From contig NZ_CP064939.1 in assembly GCF_015679185.1 (NCBI RefSeq), forward strand, positions 3,162,001 through 3,226,000: 64,000 nt of DNA, in the 5' to 3' direction. The DNA is from Pedobacter endophyticus (lineage in GTDB: Bacteria > Bacteroidota > Bacteroidia > Sphingobacteriales > Sphingobacteriaceae). Position 1 is the stretch's first letter. The number at the start of each line of letters is the position of its first letter. A model generated the notes under the pieces. It made no database searches and was not told the origin of the DNA. It saw nothing but the letters and a program-made list of their open reading frames with translations. The translations under genes and the position numbers were made by a program. Below, in pieces: positions 42,317-53,300 of the stretch.

Positions 42317-42786
42317 ATCCGATTTCGACTTGTCACGTCGAGCATTTGCAACTAACTGTTTTGTGAGCCTCTACACGAACGGTCGTCCAGCTGATCGGAT
42401 AGCTATCGGATTTATTTCAGCATCTTTCATGCTATAAAGACCCAGATCCCGTACGTACGGGACAGGGTGACGGGCGTAGTTAGCCAAATGCCTAAAACAG
42501 TTCTCAAATTATTAATGTTATGCCATATTGCTTTCTCCGCCAAAAAATTAAAACTACCATTGACGTTTTACGTAAATACCATAAAAATCGTCCTTTCAAC
42601 CGAAGTGCTCCATAGGAGCTCCGTTGGAGGAGAAATCTTTGAACCTTGTGTAGAGATTTCTCGGCTGCGCTCGAAATGACGACCCTTCTTAGGGGCATTC
42701 TTCTAAAAAAGGACGTCACTCGTATTGCTTTTTCCGCCAAAAAATTAAAACCCAGGAAGACCACTCTCTATTTATGAAACAGCCTT
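42317..42786. repeat. Gene-free region with a repeat mosaic
   Basis: The second copy of the TCCCGTACGTACGGGA palindrome is at 42447-42462, followed by a tail (about 42477-42530) matching 2445-2505. A GGAGAAATCTTTGAACC hairpin copy lies at about 42588-42680. A TTGCTTTxTCCGCCAAAAAAT module occurs twice (about 42529 and 42726). Short frames here are repeat translations, not genes. Confidence 0.65.
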
Positions 42787-43221
42787 TTATTTGTCGTTGT
42801 AAATGATATTGCCACCTTGCTTAATTACATAGCCACCGTTGTCAGTAACTTCGAAGTCGTCGTTTTTCCAGATGTTCTTATCGGGCGATGTGCGGTCGAG
42901 TATTAAACTCTCCTTTTTATCGGGCATAAACAATTCAGCCTGGCTCTGATCTGCGTTAAACAATAAAAATGCGGCAGAACGATAAGTTCCATGGTTATCC
43001 ACAGGCATCAATTTGATTTCATCGAAAGCCCGAATGCAGTCGTTCTTTAGCACCGACCAGGTGTAGCCTGCTGAACCAATGCAACCGTGCTCATCCTGGT
43101 CGGCCCCGGTTTTCACGGCATTTGATGTAGTGTCTTTTTCGCCGAGGCCCTTGTTCTCGTCGGTTTTTGGTGCGTTACATGCAATGGCGAACATTGCACA
43201 TAAAATTAATAGCTTTTTCAT
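42787..43221 (-). CDS. Small lipoprotein of unknown function
   Basis: I do not recognise this family. The 144-residue protein has a lipoprotein signal (MKKLLILCAMFAIAC, lipobox AIAC, lipidated Cys at 15), an acidic linker, and a compact domain with two further cysteines (CIGSAGYTWSVLKNDC) that could form a disulfide. Conserved-looking aromatic and acidic strands follow (RSAAFLLFNADQSQAELFMPD). It stands alone on the minus strand. Confidence 0.72.
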   Translation of the reverse strand: MKKLLILCAMFAIACNAPKTDENKGLGEKDTTSNAVKTGADQDEHGCIGSAGYTWSVLKNDCIRAFDEIKLMPVDNHGTYRSAAFLLFNADQSQAELFMPDKKESLILDRTSPDKNIWKNDDFEVTDNGGYVIKQGGNIIYNDK

Positions 43222-43278
43222 CTTTAAATTATAAAGTTAACGGATTGACTATTAATAGGGATGGGCAAAAATATAGAT

Positions 43279-43701
43279 TTATTTTGGTTTGTTTATAATA
43301 GCAACCGTCAATCGACTGATGCAATTCATCTTGCCGCGTTCATCATAAATTTTAATGTCCCAGATATGGGTTTTCGCTCCCCGATGTACAATGGTGCACA
43401 CGCCTTTTACGAGGCCGCTTTTTACCGGGCGCAAATGGTTTGCATTTACTTCTAAGCCAACAGCCATATATTTGTCGGGGTCGATACACATATACGAGGC
43501 TATGCTACCCAACGTTTCTGCTAAAACAACTGAGGCGCCGCCATGCAAAATACCCGCTGGTTGATGCGTTCGCTCGTCAACCGGCATTGTTCCGCTGATA
43601 AAATCGTCGCCAATTTCGGTAAACTCAATGCCCAGCAAGCTCCCGATATGGTTTTTAGGCCGATTATTTAAGTCCTCAACGCTAAATTCTTTAAACCACA
43701 T
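43279..43701 (-). CDS. Hot-dog fold thioesterase (PaaI/YdiI-like)
   Basis: This 140-residue protein has the hot-dog motif AGILHGGASVVLAETLGSIASY (about 48-69), where the HGG and the acidic residue of AET belong to the active site of PaaI/EntH-type acyl-CoA thioesterases, followed by VNANHLRPVKSG. It probably hydrolyses an acyl- or aryl-CoA; the substrate is unknown. It overlaps the DinB-like gene by 11 bases and is the last gene of a three-gene operon. Confidence 0.87.
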   Translation of the reverse strand: MWFKEFSVEDLNNRPKNHIGSLLGIEFTEIGDDFISGTMPVDERTHQPAGILHGGASVVLAETLGSIASYMCIDPDKYMAVGLEVNANHLRPVKSGLVKGVCTIVHRGAKTHIWDIKIYDERGKMNCISRLTVAIINKPK

Positions 43702-44200
43702 GGTAACGCTCCTTTAATATAAATACATGGTGGATAATGTGGCCGGCTATAATATACAGGATAGATTTTACATTGATTTCCCTGCCGGATGCGATTCCTT
43801 TTCTGTTCAGTTCTGCTTCGTTAAACGAGCGAAACAGAAACAGGTTAGCCTTACGGAGTGCGATAAATTCTTCAATTAAATCTTCTAAATCACGTTCGGC
43901 AAACCGGGCATTGACTACATAGTCATCTTCATCAAATCCGGGTAGCGCCTGTGTTTCATTTCTTGCAAAGCAGGTCATTCGATAAACCAGTATCCGCTCG
44001 GTATCGATAATGTGGCCTAACATTTCTTTCAAGGTCCATTTGCCTTCCGCATAAGCATAATCTGCTTTATCGCTGTTCGCCCTAAACAATGTGGAGATGG
44101 TATCGATCTGCTCGTTCAGGATTTCGAAAATCTCCCTGTCAACTTTGCTGATGTAAGGTTCGCCCCAAATGGGGTATTCGTTAGGCTGTGGTCGGTTCAT
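43691..44200 (-). CDS. DinB/YfiT-like metal-binding protein
   Basis: This 169-residue four-helix-bundle protein shows the histidine pattern of the DinB superfamily: WTLKEMLGHIIDTERI (first His, about 56) and IAGHIIHHVFILKERY (last two). Members bind a metal, and some act as thiol-dependent transferases or hydrolases; the reaction here is unknown. It is coupled by overlaps to the kinase gene upstream (20 bases) and the thioesterase gene downstream (11 bases). Confidence 0.83.
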   Translation of the reverse strand: MNRPQPNEYPIWGEPYISKVDREIFEILNEQIDTISTLFRANSDKADYAYAEGKWTLKEMLGHIIDTERILVYRMTCFARNETQALPGFDEDDYVVNARFAERDLEDLIEEFIALRKANLFLFRSFNEAELNRKGIASGREINVKSILYIIAGHIIHHVFILKERYHVV

Positions 44201-45395
44201 ATCTTAAACTGCTTTTTAAAATAATGCGGAAAGTTGTCCCCTTTCCTACTTCCGAATCTTTTACAAAAATCTCACCGCTGTGATAGTTTTCTACAATTCG
44301 TTTGGTAAGCGACAGGCCGAGGCCCCATCCACGTTTTCTGGTGGTATATCCGGGCTGAAAAACAGCATCGAACTTCGATCGCGGAATTCCCCTTCCGGTA
44401 TCGGTTATATCAATAAACACCTGTTCTTTGGCCAGGTTTTCGATAATATTTATTGTAATAGTGCCCTCATTTTCGATGGCGTTTGCTGCATTTTTCAGTA
44501 AATTCTCTATTACCCAATCAAACAACGGGATATTTAACATGGCCCTCACCTGCTCATCGCCATTGATAAAAAATCGAACTTTATCGGAAGTACGTACCTT
44601 AAAGTATCTGATAAAATCGCTGATTACGATATAAACCGTGTGATCTTCCAAAATAGGTTTCGACCCGATTTTAGAGAAACGATCGGTAATGATCTCAAGC
44701 CGCTTGATGTCGTTTTCCATTTCGGCGATTAGCGGGTCATCTTCGGCATCAAATTTCGATTTCATCAGCTCTACCCAGGCCATAAGCGATGATATGGGCG
44801 TACCGAGCTGGTGAGCGGTTTCTTTTGCCAAACCCACCCAAACATGATCTTGCTCATCTCGGCGGGCCGAACTAAAAGCCGCATATGCCGTTAACAAAAA
44901 CAGAAAAATTACCCCCATTTGTATGTATGGGAAATAACGAAGCTGTGTTAAAATAAAAGAGTCTTTATAATACGCTTTAAACTTGCTTCCCAAAACATTC
45001 ATTTCCAATGGTGGATGCTGCTTTTTCATAATCCGCAATTGGCGGACAAAGTAGAGGCTATCGTAAACCAGTTTAGAATCGGTATCAACCGTTGGGTAAT
45101 TCGTCTTGGTGCTATCGAGCCCGAAAAAAGAACTTATTATCCCTGTAGAATCGACCATGATAACGGGCACCTTGGTGTTTTTGCGTACGGTTTCAACAAT
45201 GGTGGCAAAATTATCATTGTCCATCAAAAACATCGATCTTTCTTGTATCCGAACCCAAAGCTGGAACTGAACGGCTTCCTCACGTTCCATTTTTTTTACA
45301 AAAGAATCGGTATAAAACACTGAAGCTATGCCAATTAAAATGGCAAAAATGAGAAGGAAGAACTTCCAGCGGCGTTTCTTTTGATAAGGGTTCAT
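44181..45395 (-). CDS. Membrane sensor histidine kinase, HQLGTP type
   Basis: This 404-residue kinase has membrane helices at about 11-31 and 165-187 with a periplasmic sensor loop between, then a HisKA-like segment with H195 in AKETAHQLGTPISSLMAWVELM, the N box (ENLLKNAANAI), DTGRGIP and a GWGLGLSL lid. The HQLGTP form of the H-box is a recognisable variant. No response regulator is next to it. The frame is open upstream to 45542, but the first methionine followed by a normal membrane-protein N-terminus is at 45395. It is the first gene of an operon with DinB and thioesterase genes. Confidence 0.85.
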   Translation of the reverse strand: MNPYQKKRRWKFFLLIFAILIGIASVFYTDSFVKKMEREEAVQFQLWVRIQERSMFLMDNDNFATIVETVRKNTKVPVIMVDSTGIISSFFGLDSTKTNYPTVDTDSKLVYDSLYFVRQLRIMKKQHPPLEMNVLGSKFKAYYKDSFILTQLRYFPYIQMGVIFLFLLTAYAAFSSARRDEQDHVWVGLAKETAHQLGTPISSLMAWVELMKSKFDAEDDPLIAEMENDIKRLEIITDRFSKIGSKPILEDHTVYIVISDFIRYFKVRTSDKVRFFINGDEQVRAMLNIPLFDWVIENLLKNAANAIENEGTITINIIENLAKEQVFIDITDTGRGIPRSKFDAVFQPGYTTRKRGWGLGLSLTKRIVENYHSGEIFVKDSEVGKGTTFRIILKSSLRYEPTTA

Positions 45396-45524
45396 GCTTT
45401 GGGTAGCCAAATTACAATAACAAAACGAAAAAAAGATAAAACGATTATGCTTTTTAAAAAAACGAGGCCGGCCAGTGGTTTCGAAAGGGTACCGATGAAA
45501 CAATATAAAAACAGATGAAAAATA

Positions 45525-45532
45525 TATCTTTG
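45525..45532 (+). promoter_or_regulatory. Promoter -7 element for gltX
   Basis: TATCTTTG matches TAnnTTTG about 80 bases before the gltX ATG, in the gap between the divergent kinase and gltX. No clear -33 element is present. Confidence 0.5.
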
Positions 45533-45611
45533 TACCGAGCATAGTGCACAGCGCTTAGAGCATGGATTGCACCATACCCTTTGCCTTTAACTCCCTGCTC
45601 TTTGCTTAATC

Positions 45612-47120
45612 ATGGATAAAAAAGTTAGAGTTAGATTTGCCCCAAGCCCAACCGGAGGCCTCCATTTAGGTGGTGTTCGTACGGCTTTGTTTAATTATCT
45701 GTTTGCCAAAAAAAATAACGGAACGTTTGTACTTCGGGTAGAAGATACCGATCAAACCCGTTTTGTAGCTGGCGCAGAAGAGTATATTGTTGATTGCCTG
45801 AACTGGTGCGGCATAACGCCCGATGAAAGCCCAAACAACCCTGGCGCCTATGGCCCGTATCGCCAAAGCGAGCGCAAACCAAGCTATAGAAAGTTTGCCG
45901 AACAGCTGATAAGCGATGGTTATGCGTATTATGCTTTTGATACGCCTGCAGAACTGGAAGCAAAAAGAAAGGAAGTTCCCAACTTTCAGTACGGTCAGGC
46001 CACACGCATGCAGATGCGCAATTCGTTAACCCTAACCATTAGCGAGGTTGAAGATTTATTGGCCTCAAAAACGCCTCATGTCATCCGGATTAAAGTGCCC
46101 GAAGATGAAATTGTTCATTTTAACGATGCCATTCGCGGCGACGTCAGTTTCGAAACGTCGCTCGTTGATGATAAAGTGCTGTTAAAGGCCGATGGGATGC
46201 CAACTTATCACCTTGCGGTAGTAGTTGACGATAAAGCGATGGAAATTTCTCATGCCTTTCGCGGCGAAGAATGGTTGCCCTCTGCACCCGTTCATATCTT
46301 ATTGTGGAAATACCTGGGCTGGGAAACGGAAATGCCTCAATGGGCGCACCTGCCTTTGATTTTGAAACCAGATGGACACGGAAAATTGAGCAAACGCGAT
46401 GGCGATCGTTTAGGCTTTCCGGTTTATGCCATGAATTGGACGGATCCTAAAACGGGCGACCTGACAAACGGCTTTAAGGAAATGGGTTTTATGCCCGAGG
46501 CGTTTATTAACATGCTGGCGCTTTTAGGTTGGAACGATGGTACCGACAAAGAATTATTCTCGTTGGATGAACTGGAACAGGCGTTTTCTATAGAAAGAAT
46601 AAGCAAGGCCGGAGCAAAATTCGATTTTGAAAAGGCAAAATGGTACAACCACGAGTGGATTAAACAGTCGCCAGTTAGCAGTTTGGCATCGCCAGTTAAA
46701 AATGAGTTGCAAAAAGCCGGAATTGAAGTGAGCGATGATAAATATTTGGCTACGGTTATCGATTTAATTAAAGATCGCTGCACCTTATTGCCCGATTTTG
46801 TAGCGCAAAGCAGTTATTTTTTTGCTTCGCCAAACGATTACGATGTGAACTCGGTTAAACCAAAATGGACTGGCGAGAAAGCCGCATTCTTCAATAGCTT
46901 TGCCGATGGGTTGAGTTTAACCGATGCAGTAAGTGCAGAAACGGCCTTTAAGGCTTTGGCCGACGAAAAAGGCTTTAAACCCGGCGAACTGATGTTGCCT
47001 TTCCGTATTATGCTGGTTGGCGGCAAATTTGGCCCGGGCGTTTTTGATATTGCTGTTTTGTTGGGCGAGGAAGAAACAAAAGCACGAATAACTAAAGCTG
47101 TAGCTGTGTTTAACGACTAA
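45612..47120 (+). CDS. gltX: Glutamyl-tRNA synthetase
   Basis: GltX charges tRNA-Glu. The 502-residue class I synthetase has the HIGH-equivalent HLGG in PSPTGGLHLGGVRTALFNYLF, the RVEDTD motif, FRGEEWLPSAPVH, and the KMSKS-equivalent KLSKR (258-262), then the helical anticodon-binding domain. The segment SPVSSLASPVKNE (about 357-369) has a repetitive DNA source (TCGCCAGTTAGCAGTTTGGC) and may be a small insertion; this is uncertain. A good terminator follows. Confidence 0.96.
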   Translation: MDKKVRVRFAPSPTGGLHLGGVRTALFNYLFAKKNNGTFVLRVEDTDQTRFVAGAEEYIVDCLNWCGITPDESPNNPGAYGPYRQSERKPSYRKFAEQLISDGYAYYAFDTPAELEAKRKEVPNFQYGQATRMQMRNSLTLTISEVEDLLASKTPHVIRIKVPEDEIVHFNDAIRGDVSFETSLVDDKVLLKADGMPTYHLAVVVDDKAMEISHAFRGEEWLPSAPVHILLWKYLGWETEMPQWAHLPLILKPDGHGKLSKRDGDRLGFPVYAMNWTDPKTGDLTNGFKEMGFMPEAFINMLALLGWNDGTDKELFSLDELEQAFSIERISKAGAKFDFEKAKWYNHEWIKQSPVSSLASPVKNELQKAGIEVSDDKYLATVIDLIKDRCTLLPDFVAQSSYFFASPNDYDVNSVKPKWTGEKAAFFNSFADGLSLTDAVSAETAFKALADEKGFKPGELMLPFRIMLVGGKFGPGVFDIAVLLGEEETKARITKAVAVFND

Positions 47121-47145
47121 ATAAATCAAAATACAAAGTACGAGA

Positions 47146-47180
47146 AGCTCCAGAGATGAAGTTCTCTGGAGCTTTTGTTT
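47146..47180 (+). terminator. Intrinsic terminator after gltX
   Basis: An 11-bp perfect stem (AGCTCCAGAGA with TCTCTGGAGCT, loop TGAAGT) is followed by TTTGTTT. Confidence 0.88.
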
Positions 47181-48225
47181 ATTAAGTCTTCATTCCCGCG
47201 CAGGCGAGAATCCAATGTCGTTTAATTAAAGAAAAAACAAAAACATTGTCACCCTGACCGCCCGCCTAATGTCATTTAGTTAAGGAAAAAACAAAAAACA
47301 CTGTCACCCCGTCTGATTCGAAGGGCGCCAAGTTGGTGCAAGGTCTTGCTTACCCGTATCTCAAAGCGAAGTGGACGCGTCCTTTCCAATGGTCGTCATT
47401 CTCGCGCAGGCGGGAATCCTAATGGCTAAGCTCATTTAAGTGGCGGTTTTTAGCGGAGGTTTTTCATCTTATTAACCTCGGTTCGATAATTATTACATTA
47501 AAAGCCTTTAACCGTATTACTTGCCATGCCGTCATGCCGGGCGGCCATACTATAAAGATGCTGAAATAAATTCAGGATGACGGCCGTTCATGTTGAACAG
47601 CCGATGAAGTGCAAAAAGAGGATTTTTTTGTTGAATTCAGATTATTAGGAAATGAGCGGGTGTTGCCCTGTAGCGGCCGTTTGGCCCCGTGCTCCCTACA
47701 ATCTTTTTGTCAACGTGAGCAAGAAAACGTGAGCAACTGCACCAAAAAGTATTTTCGTACGCCCGGGTTTAAGTAGAAAGGTTGACAACCAATGACAGCT
47801 TCGCTACAAAGTAGCCCCTTTGGGGCAATGACGAATGGCTACATTTGATTAGGTTAACTTTTTCATCCAAACTCTGATTTGGCGCAAGCGTGTCGCGTGT
47901 AGCTGTCTCAAACTCGGCTAAGCGTTCGGCTTTTAGTAATTGATTAACCGAGGTTCTTAAGCCTGATTGTAGTGGCAGCCTCCGATTTTTCATCGGAGCT
48001 ATAACGAAAAGCAGGGCTGAACCCGGCCACAATGCTCTGAACGTTCACTTCCAAAACATAAACATTCATCAAGCATTTTCTGTCCTTTGTTTTACTAAGA
48101 CTAACCTCTCATAACGGCGAGCGTTCCCGGTGAGTAAAAAGCCCAACCCTAAAAAATAATTTCTACTTTCGTATAACAATTAGATCGCAGTAAGGGTTAT
48201 CTCTTGAAATTAAAAAGACAAAGTT
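47181..48225. repeat. Long gene-free region with scattered repeats
   Basis: The region contains two TTCCCGCGCAGGCGGGAA-type hairpins, each with one base changed (47193-47210 and 47399-47416), decayed GTCACCCTGA elements (about 47273 and 47306), a CAGGATGACGGCCG element near 47573, and a CTTCGCTACAAAGTAGCCCC copy near 47800. The 87-codon minus-strand frame at 47769-48032 is largely a translation of that last repeat. A TACTTTCG box at 48164-48171 may be the promoter of the next gene. Nothing else was recognised. Confidence 0.6.
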
Positions 48226-49071
48226 ATGCAATGGTTTGGTAAAGGAAGTGAAGATGTTGAAGATCGCCGATCGAGTGGTGGCGGCCGTACAATTTTAGGC
48301 GGTGGTATTGGTATTGTAGTTGTTGTGCTGGGGCTGATATTCGGTAAAGACCTCACCGGACTAGTTGGCCAGTTGCCGCTTGAAGGCAACGGACAACAAA
48401 CAGAAGGCAAAATGGGTGTACCCGAAGATACCGAAGGACGTTTTGTTTCGAACATACTGCAATCAACCCGCGAAGTTTGGGATCAGGAATTTCAAAACAT
48501 GGGGCAAACCTATGAGAACCCTAAACTCGTATTATTTAGAGAAGCTACCCAAACCTCCTGCGGTTACGCACAATCGAATATTGGCCCTTTTTATTGCCCG
48601 GGCGATCACAAAGTGTACATCGATTTATCCTTTTATGATGAACTGAAAAACCGTTTCGGTGCAGCGGGCGATTTTGCGCAAGCCTATGTTATTGCACATG
48701 AAGTGGGCCACCACGTTCAGAATTTGCTCGGTATTTCTGAAAAGCTCGATCGTGCCCGCGGCCAGGTAAGCGAAAAAGAATATAACCGTTTATCGGTAAA
48801 ACTCGAGCTGCAAGCCGATTTTTTTGCCGGGCTTTGGGCACATCATGCACAAAACCTTAAAGATTTTAAGCTCGAAGAAGGCGATATTGAAGAAGCGCTA
48901 ACAGCCGCAAATGCCATCGGCGATGATAAACTACAAAAACAAGCTACAGGCGAAGTTCAGCCCGACTCCTTTACACATGGAACCTCGCAACAAAGGGTTT
49001 ATTGGTTTAAAAAAGGCTTCGAAACAGGGGATATTAAACAAGGTGACACATTTAATACAAACAATTTGTAA
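48226..49071 (+). CDS. Neutral zinc metallopeptidase family membrane protein (YpfJ/KPN_02809 type)
   Basis: This 281-residue protein has a short N-terminal tail with a Gly/Ser stretch, one membrane helix (about 26-46), and an extracytoplasmic domain with the zinc motif HEVGHHVQNLLG (H158, E159, H162). CGYAQSNIGPFYCPGDHKVYIDLSF and LELQADFFAGLWAHHA are characteristic of the family. Biochemical proof of protease activity is lacking for most members. It precedes the signalling operon by about 100 bases and may be independent of it. Confidence 0.88.
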   Translation: MQWFGKGSEDVEDRRSSGGGRTILGGGIGIVVVVLGLIFGKDLTGLVGQLPLEGNGQQTEGKMGVPEDTEGRFVSNILQSTREVWDQEFQNMGQTYENPKLVLFREATQTSCGYAQSNIGPFYCPGDHKVYIDLSFYDELKNRFGAAGDFAQAYVIAHEVGHHVQNLLGISEKLDRARGQVSEKEYNRLSVKLELQADFFAGLWAHHAQNLKDFKLEEGDIEEALTAANAIGDDKLQKQATGEVQPDSFTHGTSQQRVYWFKKGFETGDIKQGDTFNTNNL

Positions 49072-49175
49072 AAAAATTAAAACCTTTGTCCAAATGTGTT
49101 GTTCGTTTACAGTTAATAGAAATTTTAACTTTCAACCAAACATAATTATCCCGGCTTCTTATTTGTTTAATAAAA

Positions 49176-50309
49176 ATGATTCTTATAGTTGATGACAGGC
49201 CCGAAAACCTGATCTCCTTACAAAAAGTACTGCAAGCACACAATTTTGAGGTTGATACCGCATCATCCGGCGAAGAAGCACTGAAAAAAGTGTTAAAAAA
49301 CAATTATGTCCTCATCATACTCGATGTTCAAATGCCAGATATGGATGGCTTTGAGGTTGCCGAAGCCATATCGGGTTTCAGCAAGGCTAAAGACACCGCA
49401 ATTATCTTCCTTTCTGCCGTTAATACCGAACTAAAATTTATTACCAAGGGCTATCTTAGTGGCGGGCTCGACTACATCACCAAGCCCGTTGATATTAATG
49501 TACTTCTACTTAAAATTAAGACTTTTTACCGCATTTATGAGCAGAGCAGAAAGTTGAATGAGGTGCAGGAAAAGCTGCTCGAAGAAATTGAATTCAGAAA
49601 ACAGGCAGAACATAAAAAAGACGAATTTATCAGCATTGCGAGCCACGAACTTAAAACACCCCTTACCAGTGTTAAAGGTTACATCCAACTTTTGCAGCGC
49701 AGCTTAGACCGCGATAATAAGGAAATGGCCAAAAGCCATTTGGAAAAGGCCAGCATCCAGCTCGAAAAACTAAATGAACTCATCGTCGACCTGCTGGATA
49801 TTTCGAAAATAGAAAGTGGCAAAATGAAGTTCAACATGCAGAATTTCTGTGCCGATAATATGGTAAACAATGCCATTGAAATGTTGCAGCAATCCAATCC
49901 TGATTTTAAGATCAACAAGCTGGGCAAAACCACAGAAACGGTTTTTGGCGACGAAATGCGGCTGGAACAGGTAGTCATCAACTTTATCACAAACGCCATA
50001 AAATACGCTCCGGGCACCAATCAGGTTAATGTAACGATCAATATTAACGACGGCAAATTTTATCTCGCCGTTAAAGACTTCGGTATCGGAATTTCGGAAG
50101 GGCAGCAAGAAAAAATATTCGATAAGTTTTATCGTGTAGAAGACAGCAGCAACCGTTTCAATGGCCTGGGCATCGGCCTGTACATTTGTTCAGAAATCAT
50201 TAAGCGCCATGGCGGAACTATAGGTGTAAAGAGCGTACTCAACGAGGGCTCTGAATTTCACTTTATCATTCCTACTACCGAAAGCGAAATCCTTAACAAT
50301 CAAGAATAA
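49176..50309 (+). CDS. Receiver-histidine kinase hybrid without membrane segments
   Basis: This 377-residue cytosolic protein has an N-terminal receiver (1-120, D50 in IILDVQMPDMDG), a coiled-coil linker, a HisKA domain with H157 in SIASHELKTPLTS, and an HATPase domain (NFITNAIKYAPG, DFGIGI, GLGIGLYI). A receiver placed ahead of the kinase suggests that phosphorylation elsewhere sets its activity. It opens a run of six same-direction genes with small gaps or overlaps: two kinases, two single receivers, CheR and CheB. Confidence 0.9.
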   Translation: MILIVDDRPENLISLQKVLQAHNFEVDTASSGEEALKKVLKNNYVLIILDVQMPDMDGFEVAEAISGFSKAKDTAIIFLSAVNTELKFITKGYLSGGLDYITKPVDINVLLLKIKTFYRIYEQSRKLNEVQEKLLEEIEFRKQAEHKKDEFISIASHELKTPLTSVKGYIQLLQRSLDRDNKEMAKSHLEKASIQLEKLNELIVDLLDISKIESGKMKFNMQNFCADNMVNNAIEMLQQSNPDFKINKLGKTTETVFGDEMRLEQVVINFITNAIKYAPGTNQVNVTININDGKFYLAVKDFGIGISEGQQEKIFDKFYRVEDSSNRFNGLGIGLYICSEIIKRHGGTIGVKSVLNEGSEFHFIIPTTESEILNNQE

Positions 50310-50326
50310 TCATTCCTAAATAGATA

Positions 50327-53300
50327 ATGAAAACAACGCTTAAAAACAATCTGCGCCTGGGCCTGGGTCTGTCGCTAATTATACTGTTTATCAGTTCGTT
50401 GGCCTCATATGTAAGCATCAGCAACTTAATCAAAAGTACCGAACTGGTTAAGCATAGCGATGAGGTGATATTAAATGCCGAAAACGTAATTTCGTATCTT
50501 AAGGATGCAGAAACTGGTCAACGTGGCTTTTTGCTTACCGGCAACAAGGCATTTTTGACCCCATATTATGGTGCAAACGATTCGGCTGCGGCTGTGCTCA
50601 AAAAAATTGAGGCGGCAACACAAGATAATGCCATTCAACAAAAAAATGTAAAGGAGCTGAGAAATATAATCTTCAAAAGAATGGGGATTATCAAATCAAC
50701 TGTCGAAATTAAGACCTTGGGTGGTCAGGTAGATCCAACGGTTCTGTTTCAGGGCAAGGTTTATATGGATCAGGCCCGCGGCGTGGTAACCAACATGGTA
50801 GCACAAGAAAAACGCCTGCTCGAAAGCCGTACCGCAGAGCTCAACAAACTCAGCACATTTACGCCGATCCTTATTTTAATCGCGGCCTTTCTGGCCATCA
50901 TCATTACCCTGTTTTTCTATAGAAAAGTATCGGTCGACTTCGATGAACGCTTGAAACTTCAAACGGAAATTGAGGATAAAAAGCTCGAGATGGAAAAACG
51001 GATAGCTGCCATAAAGGAAATTGCCTATCAAATTTCGAATGGCAATTATGGCGTTAAACTCGATAGCCAAACCCAGGATGATATCGGAGAACTTTCTGAG
51101 TCGCTAAACACGATGTCGTTCTCACTCAAAAAATCTTTTGATACCCTTGCCGATAACGAATGGCTACAAACAGGTGTAGCCGGCTTGAATGTAAAAATGG
51201 TCGGCGAAAAAGACGTTTTCCATTTGGCAGAAGACATTCTGGAGTTTTTAGCAGCTTATACGCAAAGCCAAATCGGCGCTATTTACTTGTTTAAAGACGA
51301 TGAATATCTGCACCTCAAGGCCCAGCATGCACTTCAGGGGCAAAAGTTGGCCGCTACGCTCGAGCTTGGGCAAGGGCTAATCGGCCAGGCGGTGAAATCG
51401 GGTAAGCGCATCCTTTTAGAAGATGTTCCTCAAAATGAACTCACCATTACGCATGCAACCGGTAATATTCGCCCGGCGCAATTATTGGTTCTGCCCATTA
51501 TCAGGAACGAAATATCTATTGGCGGGCTCGAATTGGGCACCATTGGTCAATTTTCCGATTTGCAACTGCACTTCCTCAATACTGTGATGTCTGATGTGGG
51601 CACAGCATTATTGGGGGCGCAAAACCGTCAGAAATTACAACAGCTTTTAGAAGAAACGCAAGCACAATCGGAAGAATTGCAGGTACAGCACAACGAGCTC
51701 GAAGGGCTAAATGCAGAGTTGGAAGCACAGGCGCAAAAACTACAGGCATCGGAAGAGGAATTACGCGTACAACAAGAAGAATTGTTGCAAAGTAATCAGG
51801 AACTTGAGGAAAGAAGCAGCTTGCTGGAAGAAAAGAACGAACTGATAGAAGAGCGTAATATCGAAATTCAGCAAAAAGCGGAGGCCTTAGAATTAAGTAC
51901 GCGTTACAAATCTGAGTTTTTGGCCAACATGTCGCACGAACTCCGCACACCGCTCAACTCCATTTTGCTGTTATCGCGGTTAATGGCCGAGAACGAGGCA
52001 ATGGATCGTGAGCATCAGGAATATGCCGAAGTAATACAAAGCTCCGGTCAGGGATTGCTTAGCCTGATTGATGAAATATTGGATCTTTCAAAGATCGAAG
52101 CTGGTAAAATGGAGCTCGATCGGACAAACATCAAGGTGGATGAAATTGCAAACAACATGCGCTCGTTGTTTAATCCCCTTGCCAAAGAAAAGAACCTCAA
52201 TTTTGTGGTAGAGAAAACCACCGAGGTGCCCGACTTGTTCAATACCGATAAAATGCGTTTGGAGCAGATTATCAAAAACCTGTTGTCAAACGCCATTAAG
52301 TTTACTACCGAGGGGTCGGTAACCTTAAATATCGATCACAACAAAACGCTGGGCGCATTGGTTTTTAAGGTAACCGATACCGGCGTAGGCATTGCTCCTG
52401 ATAAACAGGGAATGGTATTTGAAGCCTTTCAACAGGCCGATGGTTCTACACGTCGTAAATTTGGCGGTACCGGCCTGGGCCTTTCCATTAGCAGAGAATT
52501 GGCGAAGCTGCTTGGAGGTTACATCGATCTAAAAAGCAAAGAGGGAGAAGGAAGTATCTTTACCCTAACCTTGCCTTTGGATAAGAGCAAAGGTTTTGAA
52601 AAACCGCTCAAAGCTGACGAAAGAAGCGAAATGCAGGTTCAGAGTCACCCCACAAAAAAAATAGATCGGTTAACGGTACCCAATATTCCGCAAGAAATTG
52701 AAGATGACAGGGACAACATACAAGCGGGCGATAAAATTATTTTGATTGTTGAGGATGATACCCCGTTTGCAAAAACCCTTCTCGATTTTACACGAAAGAA
52801 AAATTATAAGGGTTTGGTTGCCGTTCGTGGCGATGTGGGCATTGAAATGGCGAAAGCCTATAAACCGCTCGCAATTTTATTAGATATTCAATTGCCGGTT
52901 AAGGATGGCTGGCAGGTAATGGAAGAGCTGAAATCGAACCCAGATACCCGCCCAATTCCCGTTCACATTATGTCGTCGTTACAGGTAAAAAAAGAAAGTT
53001 TGCTTAAAGGAGCGGTAGATTTTATAAACAAGCCGTTTGCTTTTGAGCACATGCAGGAAATTTTTACCAAGCTGGAACATGCGCTGAGCCGCCACCCTAA
53101 AAAAGTGTTGATTGTTGAAGAAAACCAACAACATGCCAAGGCGCTAAGTTATTTTTTAAGCAACTTTAGCATTCAAACCGAAATTGTAAGTCAGGTAAAC
53201 GAAAGTGTTTCTGCCTTGCACAAGCCCGAGGTTAACTGCGTGATTTTGGATATGGGCATACCTGACAAGCATGCTTACGAAACGCTCGAACTGGTAAAGC

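Noticed and set aside
42504..42764. 86-codon minus-strand frame
   Set aside because: It spans two copies of a TTGCTTTxTCCGCCAAAAAAT repeat and a GGAGAAATCTTTGAAC hairpin; the internal peptide repeat reflects the DNA repeat.
46683..46722. Repeat-derived insertion in gltX (SPVSSLASPVKNE)
   Set aside because: The DNA is mildly repetitive (CGCCAGTT twice), but the overall length is normal for GltX and the segment lies in a variable region.
47470..47530. Possible tRNA (GGTTCGATAATT)
   Set aside because: No cloverleaf can be drawn; the acceptor and anticodon arms are missing.
47769..48032. 87-codon minus-strand frame
   Set aside because: It shares the same repeat-derived peptide and has no upstream promoter or homologous look.
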